DNA of 64,000 nt from Glaciimonas immobilis (GTDB taxonomy: Bacteria > Pseudomonadota > Gammaproteobacteria > Burkholderiales > Burkholderiaceae_D). Positions 28,170 to 38,077 of the stretch are shown here, in pieces. The notes under the pieces were generated by a model. That model did no database searches, was not told the DNA's origin, and saw nothing but the letters and a program-made list of their open reading frames with translations. The stretch is from assembly GCF_011947285.1 (NCBI RefSeq), contig NZ_JAAOZT010000012.1, forward strand, positions 1 through 64,000, given 5' to 3'. How positions within the stretch are numbered: position 1 is the first letter of the stretch; each line of letters opens with the position of its first letter. A program made the position numbers and the translations under genes.

Positions 28170-29689
28170 TTATCCGCCGAGTTTTTCATGCAACGATGAC
28201 CGGGGAAATCCGATGCAAGCAAAGAAAAATCCGACTGCAGCAAAGGCGACGACTGTCCACATTCCCCACCCTAAAGCGTAGGCATAGCCGTTGGCTGCTG
28301 CTGATCGCAGCATAACCATCTCCGAGTTGTCCATGCCAGGTGTTGTCGCCATCTTGAGCAAAAATGACGAATCCATCTGCGGTAGCAAATTAGCGTAATT
28401 TGCGCTTAAATCGTTACTGGCGTTAAAGTAAAAGCGCTGCGCTGCAGAAACTGCTGTGCCAACCACCGCAAAACAAAGTGCTGCTCCAAGATTTCTCATC
28501 GTGTTAAGGGTTCCTGAAGCCATTCCCGCCATATGGCCAGGGACAGCGATCAGAACAGCTTTAATACCAGGCGAAATCACCAGTGGGGCTCCAACGCCAT
28601 AGAGCAACATACCGACGAGACTCAGGGCGTAATTATTCATCGGTATTGTGACACTCATCCATATTGCAGATAACAGGCACAATCCACACCCTAGTTTTAT
28701 TGGCGCTCCAACCCCGGAGGAATCCGCCCACTTTCCCGCAAATCTTCCCATGTATATGATAGGCAAACCGGTCGGCAGAAGCCGTAGTCCCGCTTCTAAC
28801 GGGGTATAACTCATGGATACTTGCAACCAGATCGCCCAAAAAGCGATCACCATCACACTCACTTGCGCCGTCAGAAGCACAACGTTTGCGCAAAGATAGT
28901 CCAATTTTTTGAACAGGCGTAAATCAACAAGTGGTTGTCGCACTGTCAGTTCAGTCACGACAAAAACTATCAGCAGAACGATGGCTAACAGCGCCCCATA
29001 AATCGTATAAGGACTATTCCATCCCCATATCTGTGACTGCATGAGCGTAATAACTAAAGTGCCGAACCCGAACAAAAAGGTAAAGAAACCCATGTAATCA
29101 AAATGCTGATCAACCGTCAACTCTACGGCATTGTCTGCTGGAATCGCGCGAAGAACCGCTCTCCACACAAAGAAAGAAATAGGAACATTCATCCAGAAGA
29201 TGACACGCCATGATAAATATTCAGCCAAAACGCCACCAATGAATGGTCCTGCTGCCAGGAAAAAAGCGGCAATGGCGGCACTGGTCCCAAGCGCATAACC
29301 TTGTTCGTTACTTGGAAACACACGGCCAAGAAGGACAGCATAAGTTGCAAACATACAACTAGCTCCAAATCCCTGAACTACCCTTGCAGCCACAATCATT
29401 TCCACGTTGCTGGCAATTGCAGCGCCAATTGAACCGGCTACAAACCCGGCAAGCCCAATAAAAATATTTTGCGGTGGCCCAACATATCAGACACGCGACC
29501 GGCGCCAAGTACGAATACCGCAAGCGAAACGAAAAAACTACTCATTACCCACTGAACACCCGTTTCAGTAAGATGTAAATCACTCTGAATAGATGAGAGT
29601 GTCACTGCCACCCCTGTCTCATCAATGAATGTCAGAGACAGAAAAAGTGACATGACAAGTATTGCAAGTTGTTTTATATTTAAACGCAT
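28170..29689 (-). pseudogene. DHA2-family MFS efflux transporter, interrupted by a frameshift
   Basis: Two frames together encode a 14-span EmrB/QacA-type drug:proton antiporter. The first 83 residues (29689 to 29438; IDETGVAVTLSSIQ, then GRVSDMLGHRKIF, the loop 2-3 motif A) end in LGLPGL-stop. The rest (from about 29450 down to 28170) continues as AGFVAGSIGAAIASNV, VVQGFGAS, GPFIGGVLAEYLSWRVIFWMNVPISF and ends KLGG. A single missing base near 29446 explains the break, so either the gene is a recent pseudogene or the assembly has an error. Downstream lies the integrase remnant, upstream a histidine-kinase fragment. Confidence 0.82.
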
Positions 29690-29762
29690 AATCCTTCTTC
29701 GATAGATGTTTATAAGAATGCTGTGTAAGTTACTTAATAAGTAATGTGGCGTATTTGGTTTT

Positions 29763-30056
29763 ATGTTCGAAGCTCATCTCCATCAACTTAATGAAGCCGG
29801 AGGTTTAGTAATGTCGAATGTCGTTAAACATGCCAATGCCACACAATGCACTGTGCATGTTACCTGCCCTGCAGATAAACAGGTTATCGATATTGAGATC
29901 GCTGACAACGGGCAAGGATTTGATCCAGTAGCGGCAGTATCAGGCATCGGCTTGCTTGGCATGAAAGAGCGCGTGCATGGCGCTGCTGGTCAACTGACCA
30001 TAAAGAGTCAACCAGGCAACGGCACACGCATCTTGATTCGCCTGCTGAGAAACTGA
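29763..30056 (+). pseudogene. C-terminal fragment of a NarL-type sensor histidine kinase
   Basis: The 97-residue frame contains only the HATPase domain of a NarX/DegS-like kinase: N box NVVKHANATQC, G1 DNGQGFDP and G2 GIGLLGMKERV, ending GNGTRILIRL. The dimerisation/phosphotransfer helix and sensor domains are missing, and the residues before NVVKHANA (HQLNEAGGL) do not match the usual ALNNVVKH approach. No partner response regulator lies nearby. It is most likely a gene remnant in the accessory region, although a free-standing ATPase cannot be excluded. Confidence 0.65.
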
Positions 30057-30564
30057 ACTAGATTTCACCCGCTTCTACGTGTGCACCTTATCGCGTTAAA
30101 CTATCTCGGATATTTTTGACTAAAATCCCGAAAAGTGAATAACCCTGTTAACTGATGCAGAAAAAGATTGAGAGCCGGAACGCTCAGAAGTTCTGATCGG
30201 CTATTTCTCCACCACCGTTACCGTTTCTTGTCGCTCCCTTTAAGGCCGTAATTTGTAAGCATCCGGCGCAGCCGTCTTGACGTAAGCGTTCTTCCTCGAA
30301 GGCAGCAATTCATCCAAGCGTGAGAGGGGTAATCTTCTCATTTTTATGATGGGTAGATTCAAGCAGTTAACGTAACGCATCATGCAATATCTGAGTAAGT
30401 GGTGCATGTGCTTTTTCTGCCGCCGGTTCGGATGAAGAATGCCTAAATCGGCAACTTACCACCTACCTTAACACAGAGGGTGCTTATGGAGCTAAAGCAC
30501 AAAGCCGCTTAGCAGACGTGCATATAACTGAAAACAATATTCATCTCCATTATCCAAATATTGA
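30057..30564. other. Non-coding stretch with possible decayed gene
   Basis: No intact gene in about 508 bp. On the minus strand short frames with gene-like character (EKAHAPLTQILHDALR and TSRRLRRMLTNYGLKG) occur in different phases and are broken by stops, suggesting a decayed reading frame. I could not assign a family. It forms the right border of the accessory region, next to the conserved sulfur locus. Confidence 0.35.
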
Positions 30565-31497
30565 TCAATGCGCCTCAGCCTGCAACGCCTCAAGAATATC
30601 CGCCCGCTTCAATTGCGGCGCAAACTGCAAAATAAAATCCATCGTATAGGACCGCAAATAAGCACCGCGCCGGACTGCAAGTCGGGTCACATTGGAGGCA
30701 AACAAATGTGACACTTCCAACGTTTGCAAGCCGTTTTGACGGGTATGTTCTGCCGCCATCGCTGCAACAATACCGACCCCCAACTCCAACGAAACATATT
30801 GCTGAATCACATCCGAGTCCATCGCAGTCAGCACGATATCGGGATTAATACCGGCCGCTCTGAACGCCGCGTCAATATGACCACGACCAGTAAAACCGAC
30901 ATCGTAAGTAATTAATGGATAGGCCGCCAGATCACTCAGGCTGATTGGGCGCTCCACTAACAATAACGGATGGTGTTGCGGCACCACGACGACATGACTC
31001 CATTCATAGCAGGGGAAAGAGATTAGTTCCTTAAACTGCGACAAGCCTTCGGTGGCAATACCGACATCGGCTTTACCCGAGATCACCCATTCAGCGATAT
31101 GTTCTGGCGAACTCTGTTGCAACGCTATGCGGACATCGGGGAAGCGTGCGCGAAAGCCCTGCACCACGCGGGGTAAGGCGTAGCGCGCCTGCGTATGGGT
31201 TGCAGCGATGGATAGGGTTCCGGTAGTCTCGCCGGTGTATTCCTTACTGGCCTGACGTAAATTTTCTGCCTCTTGCAAGAGTTTCTCTACGATTTGCAAA
31301 ATGCCTTTGCCGGGATCGGTCAATCCGATCAGGCGCTTGCCATTGCGGACAAAAATATCGACGCCCAGTTCTTCTTCCAGTTCACGAATCTGTCGGCTTA
31401 CCCCCGGCTGCGACGTGAACAATACGTTGGCTACTTCGGTCAGGTTAAAGCCGCAGCGTGCCGCTTCTCGTATCGATCTTAACTGTTGAAAATTCAT
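30565..31497 (-). CDS. cysB: CysB-type LysR transcriptional regulator
   Basis: The master regulator of sulfur assimilation. The 310-residue protein has an N-terminal LysR winged helix starting [45 protein letters not shown], which is characteristic of the CysB/Cbl branch. The effector domain follows, with the [11 protein letters not shown]-type segment [15 protein letters not shown]. In relatives it senses O-acetylserine/N-acetylserine and activates cys, sbp and ssu genes. Its ATG overlaps the cysA stop by 4 bp, so it is translated from the end of the transport operon. Whether it acts as CysB or as the Cbl/SsuR sulfonate regulator is not decided by sequence alone. Confidence 0.9.
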   Translation of the reverse strand: MNFQQLRSIREAARCGFNLTEVANVLFTSQPGVSRQIRELEEELGVDIFVRNGKRLIGLTDPGKGILQIVEKLLQEAENLRQASKEYTGETTGTLSIAATHTQARYALPRVVQGFRARFPDVRIALQQSSPEHIAEWVISGKADVGIATEGLSQFKELISFPCYEWSHVVVVPQHHPLLLVERPISLSDLAAYPLITYDVGFTGRGHIDAAFRAAGINPDIVLTAMDSDVIQQYVSLELGVGIVAAMAAEHTRQNGLQTLEVSHLFASNVTRLAVRRGAYLRSYTMDFILQFAPQLKRADILEALQAEAH

Positions 31498-32582
31498 CGC
31501 GCATCCTGGTTATGGTGAGATGGTTGGTCCACGAACACGTGTAAGCGACGCGGACGCACCACGAGCGTTTCGCCCTCTTTTAAATCTAGCTGTTTAAAAC
31601 GTTCTGCAGAAATCACCGCTTCAATCAACTCTGCATTGTCGTCGCGCGCTAACTCCAGTTGCGCCAGCGGTCCAATCGCATGCGCTCTGATGAGTTGCAC
31701 CACGATACCTTCTGCGCCTTTGGCGTAACGTTCGATATCCAGATCATGCGGCCTTACATAGCCGATACCGGCAACGTCCTCGGCCTCCGCATGGCCCGGC
31801 ACATCCAAACGCATGCCGCCAGTATCCAGAACGCCCTGATGCACACGACCATGGAACAGATTAACGTTACCCAAAAATCCATACACAAAAGGTGAGGTCG
31901 GATGCTCATACACTTCTTGCGGTGAACCCGTTTGTTCGACGTTACCTTTATTCATCAGCACGATCTGATCGGCAACTTCCAGCGCCTCTTCCTGATCATG
32001 CGTCACAAAAATACTCGTCACATGCAACTCATCATGCAGACGGCGTAACCAGCGCCGCAGTTCTTTACGTACCTTGGCGTCCAGGGCACCAAACGGTTCA
32101 TCCAGTAGTAACACACGTGGCTCTACGGCTAGAGCGCGTGCCAATGCTATCCGCTGGCGCTGTCCGCCCGACAATTGCGGAGGAAACCTGTCTGCCAACC
32201 AGTCCAGTTGCACTAGTTCGAGCAATTCCGTCACCTTCTCGCGGATGACGCTCTCCGATGGTCGCGACGCGCGTGGCTTAACGCGTAAGCCAAACGCGAT
32301 GTTCTCAAACACGGTCATGTGCTTAAACAATGCGTAATGCTGAAATACAAAACCGACCTGACGTTCACGCACATGGCGTGATGAGGCATCTTCGCCATCA
32401 AGCAATACTTGCCCTGAATCTTGCCCTTCCAGTCCCGCAATAATTCGCAACAACGTGGTTTTTCCACAACCAGATGGCCCTAATAACGCGGTCAACTCAC
32501 CCGTAGGAAAATCGAGCGAGACGTTATTCAGTGCAGTGAATTGGCCAAATTTTTTATTGATATTATTTACTGCGATGCCCAT
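31494..32582 (-). CDS. cysA: Sulfate/thiosulfate ABC importer ATPase
   Basis: The ATP-binding subunit of sulfate import. The 362-residue protein has Walker [19 protein letters not shown], the Q-loop [21 protein letters not shown], signature [16 protein letters not shown], Walker [25 protein letters not shown] and the H-loop [12 protein letters not shown]-terminal TOBE-like regulatory domain covers about residues 240-350. The [16 protein letters not shown] run is characteristic of CysA. It follows cysW by 27 bp and overlaps cysB by 4 bp. Confidence 0.94.
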   Translation of the reverse strand: MGIAVNNINKKFGQFTALNNVSLDFPTGELTALLGPSGCGKTTLLRIIAGLEGQDSGQVLLDGEDASSRHVRERQVGFVFQHYALFKHMTVFENIAFGLRVKPRASRPSESVIREKVTELLELVQLDWLADRFPPQLSGGQRQRIALARALAVEPRVLLLDEPFGALDAKVRKELRRWLRRLHDELHVTSIFVTHDQEEALEVADQIVLMNKGNVEQTGSPQEVYEHPTSPFVYGFLGNVNLFHGRVHQGVLDTGGMRLDVPGHAEAEDVAGIGYVRPHDLDIERYAKGAEGIVVQLIRAHAIGPLAQLELARDDNAELIEAVISAERFKQLDLKEGETLVVRPRRLHVFVDQPSHHNQDAR

Positions 32583-32609
32583 GGCATTCTCCTGAGTGGG
32601 TCGTCGGCA

Positions 32610-33599
32610 TTATGATTGGAGCGTATGAAGTGATCCATGGGACTTGCCGCCGCTAGTTTCATCGCGCAGACGCCACGCAATAAACGATTTAAGGGCCAGC
32701 GTTACCAATGCCAGAAATGCCAGCAATGAAGCCACTGCAAACGCTGCCTGAAAGTTATATTCGTTATATAAAATTTCGACCTGTAAAGGAATCGTATTGG
32801 TCTCGCCGCGAATGTGTCCGGACACTACCGACACTGCGCCAAACTCACCCATGGCGCGAGCGTTACATAGAATGACGCCGTACAAAAGGCCCCATTTAAT
32901 GTTCGGCAAAGTCACGTACCAGAAGGTCTTCCAGCCCGACGCTCCCAGTACCAGCGCCGCTTCTTCTTCCTCGCTGCCCTGGGCCTGCATTAACGGAATC
33001 AATTCACGTGCAACAAACGGAAACGTTACAAATACGGTCGCCAGAACAATGCCCGGCACCCCGAACAAAATCTTGATATCGTGCTCGCGTAACCATGGCC
33101 CAAACCAGCCTTGCGCACCAAACAGCAATACGTAAATCAAACCGGATATTACCGGCGAAACTGAAAATGGCAGATCGATCAATGTCAATAAAATGTTCTT
33201 GCCCCGGAAATCGAACTTAGCGATTACCCACGATGCCGCAACCCCGAATACCAAATTTAGCGGAACCGCAATCGCTGCCGTCAACAACGTCAGCTTGATA
33301 GCACTGACCGCATCCGGCTCTATGATGGCGGCAATATAAGCCCCCCATCCTTTTTTAAAAGCCTCGACAAACACCGACACTAGCGGTACTACCAAAAAGA
33401 GGGTGAGGAACAATAACGCCACAGTGATTAACAGCGCCCTCACCCAAAACGGCTCTTGCGTTGCATGCGGAACGTTGACCGGTTCAAAGCGTGCATGTAG
33501 GGTCACAGAACCTGTGATGGGAAAGGGAGAGGACATTACAGAATTCGACCCCAATGATGCGAGCGTAGACGAATTCTCATTAAATGGGAAATTACTCAT
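32610..33599 (-). CDS. cysW: Sulfate ABC importer permease CysW
   Basis: An inner-membrane permease, 329 residues with about six spans. After an unusually long N-terminal extension of roughly 45 residues (Ser/Asn-rich), it has [25 protein letters not shown], the [20 protein letters not shown] segment and the EAA coupling loop [27 protein letters not shown], then [19 protein letters not shown], a CysW hallmark. It pairs with CysT. It lies 18 bp downstream of cysT and 27 bp upstream of cysA. Confidence 0.94.
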   Translation of the reverse strand: MSNFPFNENSSTLASLGSNSVMSSPFPITGSVTLHARFEPVNVPHATQEPFWVRALLITVALLFLTLFLVVPLVSVFVEAFKKGWGAYIAAIIEPDAVSAIKLTLLTAAIAVPLNLVFGVAASWVIAKFDFRGKNILLTLIDLPFSVSPVISGLIYVLLFGAQGWFGPWLREHDIKILFGVPGIVLATVFVTFPFVARELIPLMQAQGSEEEEAALVLGASGWKTFWYVTLPNIKWGLLYGVILCNARAMGEFGAVSVVSGHIRGETNTIPLQVEILYNEYNFQAAFAVASLLAFLALVTLALKSFIAWRLRDETSGGKSHGSLHTLQS

Positions 33600-33617
33600 G
33601 GCGGGCAGAACCTTGTT

Positions 33618-34493
33618 TTAGATTTTTTCCGACTGTCCGCGCTTACGGGTCCAGGCTTGCAAAACGTTGATCGTCAATAACAACAAAAACGAGGCGGTCA
33701 ACATAACGACAGCAATTGCCGTGGCACCGGTATAGTCGTATTGCTCAAGTTTGGTGATAATAAATAACGGCGTGATTTCTGAGACCATCGGCATGTTACC
33801 GGCGATAAAAATGACCGATCCATATTCACCGGTAGCGCGCGCAAACGCTAACGCGAATCCGGTCATCAAGGCTGGCATCACGGTCGGAAAAATGACCCGG
33901 ACAAAGGTTTGCCAGTTGCTGGCACCAAGACTGGCGGCAGCCTCCTCCAACTCTCGTTCGGCATCTTCAAGCACCGGTTGCACGGTACGCACCACAAACG
34001 GTAGGCCGATAAATGTCAGCGCCACCAATATCCCCAAAGGCGTAAAGGCGACCTTGATTCCTAGCGGTTCAAGGTAACGACCAAACCAGCCATTTGCAGA
34101 ATACAGCGCCGTCAGCGCGATACCGGCGACTGCGGTCGGTAAGGCAAACGGCAAATCTACCAATGCATCGATCAATTTCTTGGCAGGAAATGTATACCGC
34201 ACCAGAACCCACGCGACGATGCCGCCGAACACCACATTTAATAACGCTGCCAGCAACGACACCCCAAACGTCAAACGATAAGACGCCATCACGCGCGGCG
34301 ATGTCACGGCAATCACAAAATCGGCCCAGCTCATCGTGAACGTTTTGAGAAATACCGCCGATAACGGGATCAGCACGATCAACGCTAAATAAAACAAAGT
34401 AAAACCGAGCGATAAGCGAAAGCCCGGCATTACCCGAAATGGGCTAGCAGACTTGACCGAATACCCAGCAGATAAAGTGGCCTGACCAGCCAT
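33618..34493 (-). CDS. cysT: Sulfate ABC importer permease CysT (CysU)
   Basis: The partner permease. The protein, about 291 residues from the ATG at 34493, carries LVDLPFALPTAVAGIALTALYSANGWFG, the coupling loop ELEEAAASLGASNWQTFVRVIFPT and RATGEYGSVIFIAGNMPMVSEITPLFI, all typical of CysT. A strong AAGGGGA lies 7 nt upstream of 34493, so this start is preferred to one at 34526. A 323-bp gap precedes it, so a separate promoter may start the cysTWA-cysB unit here. The binding protein sbp is located 8 kb upstream, at the head of the sulfonate genes. Confidence 0.93.
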   Translation of the reverse strand: MAGQATLSAGYSVKSASPFRVMPGFRLSLGFTLFYLALIVLIPLSAVFLKTFTMSWADFVIAVTSPRVMASYRLTFGVSLLAALLNVVFGGIVAWVLVRYTFPAKKLIDALVDLPFALPTAVAGIALTALYSANGWFGRYLEPLGIKVAFTPLGILVALTFIGLPFVVRTVQPVLEDAERELEEAAASLGASNWQTFVRVIFPTVMPALMTGFALAFARATGEYGSVIFIAGNMPMVSEITPLFIITKLEQYDYTGATAIAVVMLTASFLLLLTINVLQAWTRKRGQSEKI

Positions 34494-34816
34494 AAAGCGT
34501 CCCCTTATTACAAATACACCTAACAAGCGACGATAATCGCACTCGACTGTTATAAAGAGAACTAACTTTTTTGCATGACGATAGATTTATTTCGTATATG
34601 CAACCAAAGTGGGCGTTATTGTCGTCCCGTTGCTTGAGATCGAAGAGTATTGCTACCCGCATGCGTTCGGTAAATTGGGATATTTAAGAGATAGTCAGGA
34701 ACCTGAAGGCAGCATTGCTCTCGGTGAGCGCAGACTCTGCAGCAATAGATTTGCACAGCCCGGCACGCGTCGCGGTGTATTTCAGGACGGCAAAACTTGC
34801 TCGCTATTTGGTTATA
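34494..34816. other. Gap upstream of cysT
   Basis: This non-coding stretch separates the hydrolase gene from cysT; both point leftward. A CysB-dependent promoter for cysTWA-cysB is expected here, but I could not pick a confident -35/-10 pair. The plus-strand open frame across it has no family features. Confidence 0.35.
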
Positions 34817-35431
34817 TCAACAGGCAGGATTATTAAGCTTCACCTTCTGCACTAACCGCTCCAGCAGCGATTGCCCATAGAACCAGTCGCCAAGTTGCGA
34901 CTCCGCATTGATATGACCGAGGGCACCGGCATCTATGTATTCCGCTCCCCACAATCTGGCCCACTTGACCGATTGGCTGGCTTCCATCCACGGATCGTTA
35001 ATACTTCCTACTAAAATCGATGGAAAGGGTAGAGGCGCACGCAGGTCAGCGCTGACGCCGAATTTATTAGGATCGGCGGGCGCCACCAGCAAAGCGCCAG
35101 CTATGGAGTCGGTCGCCAGTGCAGCTTGCACCAAGGCGCAATGCACGGTCGTCAGGCAACCAAAACTATGCGCGACCAATAATATCGGTTTGTCCGCAGC
35201 GCCCGGCACCTGCGATTTTTTTTGCAACGTTTTTTGCAAGCGCTGCGACCAGCGCGACAGCACCGGCATATCCCATTGATCCTGCTCAACCCGCTCAATA
35301 TTGGGATACAGCGCTTGCCAGCGCGACTGCCAGTGCTGGGGTCCGCTGTTATTCAAACCAGGCACGACCAACACCCGAAAATCTGACAAAAAACGATAAG
35401 TTGAGAGGTTACGCAATGGTGAGGTATCCAT
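34817..35431 (-). CDS. RBBP9/YdeN-family serine hydrolase
   Basis: The 204-residue alpha/beta hydrolase belongs to the RBBP9/YdeN family. The family start VLVVPGLNNSGPQHWQSRW is present, with the nucleophile elbow AHSFGC (Ser near residue 95), an Asp in NDPWM and a C-terminal His in GHINAES, completing the triad. The WDMPVLSRW segment is also typical. No signal peptide; cytosolic. The natural substrate of this family is unknown. It lies 12 bp after the degenerate EAL gene and is probably co-transcribed with it within the sulfur locus; why it is there is unclear. Confidence 0.86.
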   Translation of the reverse strand: MDTSPLRNLSTYRFLSDFRVLVVPGLNNSGPQHWQSRWQALYPNIERVEQDQWDMPVLSRWSQRLQKTLQKKSQVPGAADKPILLVAHSFGCLTTVHCALVQAALATDSIAGALLVAPADPNKFGVSADLRAPLPFPSILVGSINDPWMEASQSVKWARLWGAEYIDAGALGHINAESQLGDWFYGQSLLERLVQKVKLNNPAC

Positions 35432-35443
35432 GATAGCGCAGCC

Positions 35444-36487
35444 TTAATCCGTTACCGACGCGGTCGATCGCCGATCCACCACTCCTGCGGAGGGTGCAAA
35501 CGTCGTCAGCGTCGCCTGCGGCAAATCCCAAAAAAAGCCTTGCGCAAAAATTCGTGCGCCACTAGCAGAAAACACTACTTGAGCGATTTCTTGTACGCTT
35601 TCAAAGTCGCGCAGCTTTTCAAGGCGCTTAAAAATAATCTGGATGCTACGGTCTTGGGCGATGTCGAGCAAGCGTCTGGTCTCAGCATCGTTGGCCATAC
35701 CGCGCCCATCAATCTTCAACACGTCAGGCCGTACGCGTTCCAGCAAATCATGCGCCTGACCAATCGAGTCCGCGTTGACCGCTAGCCGGAAATGATTGCG
35801 TCGGTAATTATCCAGCACATAGTTTAACAGCCAGCTTTGTGTTGCCGTGACGGGCGGCAATTGCAACACGATATCTTCCTGGGGCAATCCCAGCAACGTC
35901 AGAATACGCCGAAATGCCGTACCGTGATTGCTATCGACCGCCGCCAACAAGCGCGCATGGACACTCAAAAAAAGTTGAGGTTGCTGGACTGATTGCTGAT
36001 TTGTTGGGTCGGCCTGTTGCGCCTGGCGAAAAAAGTTAATCGAATGCAGCATGCGGCACAAACGATCAAGCTCAATCGACTCATCGTCACTGGCCGCGGG
36101 GTCAAGTAACCGCCATAAGTACAACCCATTATCATTGGCCGAATAGCTATGCGCGAAGCCTTCGTAACCAATGATCGGGTTAGGGTTGTCGCTACCGCAC
36201 ACGCCCTCTGATCCGGCGCTACCTGTTGATGCAGTGGCAAAGGGTGCCACCGGTGCCACCATTGCCACCGAGTCATTGACAGCAATCTGGCGTATTGGCT
36301 GGAAGACGCTGGTAAGGGTGATATTAAAGTAACTTCCCTGCACCCGACCATCAGCATTGAGCCACACCCGGTTTTGATCGATAGGTGTGCTGGACTCAGA
36401 CTCGCCAGATGAATTTGAGGGCTGCGCCTGGTTGGGCACCTTGTCATGTAAGCGAGCCAGATATTGGTCTAGAGCGGGATAGGACAT
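35444..36487 (-). CDS. Degenerate EAL-domain protein within the sulfur locus
   Basis: The 347-residue protein has an EAL-type TIM-barrel that has lost most catalytic residues. The signature reads YEGFAH instead of EALxR, the Asn of the next motif is replaced (LSVHARLL), the LELTE acidic pair is gone (IVLQLPPV) and the DDFG motif is missing. Only LKIDGRGM and the final AQGFFWDLP remain family-like. It is therefore not expected to hydrolyse cyclic-di-GMP; it may bind it or act as a protein-interaction module. A low-complexity Ser/Gln/Ala insert lies near residues 20-35 and 75-105. It starts 30 bp after the second molbindin gene. Confidence 0.78.
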   Translation of the reverse strand: MSYPALDQYLARLHDKVPNQAQPSNSSGESESSTPIDQNRVWLNADGRVQGSYFNITLTSVFQPIRQIAVNDSVAMVAPVAPFATASTGSAGSEGVCGSDNPNPIIGYEGFAHSYSANDNGLYLWRLLDPAASDDESIELDRLCRMLHSINFFRQAQQADPTNQQSVQQPQLFLSVHARLLAAVDSNHGTAFRRILTLLGLPQEDIVLQLPPVTATQSWLLNYVLDNYRRNHFRLAVNADSIGQAHDLLERVRPDVLKIDGRGMANDAETRRLLDIAQDRSIQIIFKRLEKLRDFESVQEIAQVVFSASGARIFAQGFFWDLPQATLTTFAPSAGVVDRRSTASVTD

Positions 36488-36517
36488 GAGTATCTACGCT
36501 TTTAAAAACTTAGAATA

Positions 36518-36733
36518 TTATATCTTGGCGATAGAAACTTCGGTCGCCTTTACCAATGCGACGACTTCAGTCCCAATGACCAGCCCCAAATCTTTTACCG
36601 AGCGCGTGGTGATGACCGAGGTGACTATTCCCGCTGGCGTTTCCACATCGATTTCTGAGACGACGGTGCCTTCGATGATTGCTTTGATACGACCCTTGAA
36701 TTGATTGCGTACATTGATGGCTTGAATCGACAT
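36518..36733 (-). CDS. ssuF: Molbindin-type TOBE protein, SsuF-like (copy 2)
   Basis: The 71-residue single TOBE/Mop domain (INVRNQFKGRIKAIIEG, then VVSEIDVETPAGIVTSVITTRSVKDLGLVIGTEVVALVKATEVSI) would form small oligomers that bind oxyanions such as molybdate. In pseudomonads a molbindin-like gene, ssuF, ends the sulfonate operon and is needed for sulfonate growth. It is a close paralogue of the next gene upstream. The ATG at 36733 is chosen because copy 1 begins with the same MSIQAINVRNQF; 21 upstream codons are excluded. Confidence 0.86.
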   Translation of the reverse strand: MSIQAINVRNQFKGRIKAIIEGTVVSEIDVETPAGIVTSVITTRSVKDLGLVIGTEVVALVKATEVSIAKI

Positions 36734-36853
36734 GATGTGTCCTTGAAATAAAAATGAAGAAATAAAAGTTACTACTAAACAATTATTGGAGCGCAACCTT
36801 CGGAGCGTTCTAAAACCGTTTTACACCCTGATTCGCTTTACTCAACTAAGCGA

Positions 36854-37072
36854 TCAGGACAATTTACCAATCGATACCTCAGTCGCCTTGATCAGCGCCA
36901 CGACTTCTGATCCGATGACTAATCCCATATCTTTGACCGAGCGGGAAGTAATGACCGACGACACAATACCGATCGGGGTTTCAATATCAAGACCGGAGAG
37001 CACCTCATCCTCAACGATGCTGGTAATTTTTCCTCTGAATTGATTACGAACATTGATAGCCTGAATACTCAT
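36854..37072 (-). CDS. ssuF: Molbindin-type TOBE protein, SsuF-like (copy 1)
   Basis: The 72-residue TOBE-domain protein is about three-quarters identical to the following gene: MSIQAINVRNQFRGKITSI, then VEDEVLSGLDIETPIGIVSSVITSRSVKDMGLVIGSEVVALIKATEVSIG. It lies 70 bp downstream of ssuB, the position of ssuF in ssuEADCBF. The pair probably arose by tandem duplication; they could form hetero-oligomers. Ligand (molybdate or another oxyanion) is inferred from the family. Confidence 0.87.
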   Translation of the reverse strand: MSIQAINVRNQFRGKITSIVEDEVLSGLDIETPIGIVSSVITSRSVKDMGLVIGSEVVALIKATEVSIGKLS

Positions 37073-37142
37073 GACGTCTCCTTAATAGTGATAGCGCGGT
37101 GTAAGTCGAAGGTAGTGATATAACTTCTGTTTTGTGTCAGGG

Positions 37143-38033
37143 TCAAATAGCCCAACTGACTTGGGATACAGTTCGCAATAGCGAAATATCGCCCAACGTC
37201 GTATTATTTTCTGGCGCTGGATGTTGCAGTACACGCGCCAGAATTTTTTCTTCCAGTTGTGCAAATACCGCATTTCCAAGTGCGCGCGGTCGGGGCAAAT
37301 CGATGCGCTCATCCAAGGTGACCTCGCCCTCTTCAATCAACAGAATACGATCTGCTAACGCAATCGCTTCCTGGACGTCGTGGGTCACAAGTACCGCCGT
37401 AAATTTACTAGCTTGCCATAGCGTCTCAATCAACTGCTGCATTTCGATGCGCGTCAATGCATCGAGCGCACCCAGCGGTTCATCGAGCAACAGCAATTGA
37501 GGATCGTGTACCAACGCACGCGCTAACGCCACACGCTGACGTTGACCGCCGGATAAAACGGCCGGCCACTCGTGAGCACGATCCTCAAGCCCCACTTGGC
37601 GCAACACGTTGCCCGCCGTGACAGCGGACGATTTGGACGGCAAGCCGAGCGCGACGTTGTTGACTACTTTCTTCCATGGCAGCAGACGCGAATCCTGGAA
37701 CATGATGCGGATTTCGGGTGCTTGTTCAGGCTTGGGTCCCGAACCAAAATGAATCGCACCGGCGCTCTCATGTTCCAGACCGGCAATCAGTCGCAATAAC
37801 GTACTTTTACCGCAACCGCTGCGCCCCACAATGGCAACGAATTCGCCGGGCTCTATGTCAACATTCAGCGCTTTTAAAACTTCACGACCGGCGTAAGATT
37901 TCGATACCGATTGAATAGAGATACCAATCCCCCGACCTGACCTCGCCGCGTCGGTTGCGACCTTTGTTGCCACATCTGTTGCCGCCTTGATGTGGGCATT
38001 TTCAATAGGATCAATTTGCATATTCATGTCCAT
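37143..38033 (-). CDS. ssuB: Aliphatic sulfonate ABC importer ATPase
   Basis: The ATPase of sulfonate import, 296 residues. Walker [19 protein letters not shown], the Q-loop [23 protein letters not shown] (a hallmark of the SsuB/TauB branch), signature [16 protein letters not shown], Walker [21 protein letters not shown] and H-loop [16 protein letters not shown] are all present. An N-terminal extension of about 35 residues precedes the domain. It follows ssuC by 44 bp. Confidence 0.94.
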   Translation of the reverse strand: MDMNMQIDPIENAHIKAATDVATKVATDAARSGRGIGISIQSVSKSYAGREVLKALNVDIEPGEFVAIVGRSGCGKSTLLRLIAGLEHESAGAIHFGSGPKPEQAPEIRIMFQDSRLLPWKKVVNNVALGLPSKSSAVTAGNVLRQVGLEDRAHEWPAVLSGGQRQRVALARALVHDPQLLLLDEPLGALDALTRIEMQQLIETLWQASKFTAVLVTHDVQEAIALADRILLIEEGEVTLDERIDLPRPRALGNAVFAQLEEKILARVLQHPAPENNTTLGDISLLRTVSQVSWAI

Positions 38034-38077
38034 TACTCTTGATTAAATTATCTAGCTTCAATGCTGGATAGTCATGA

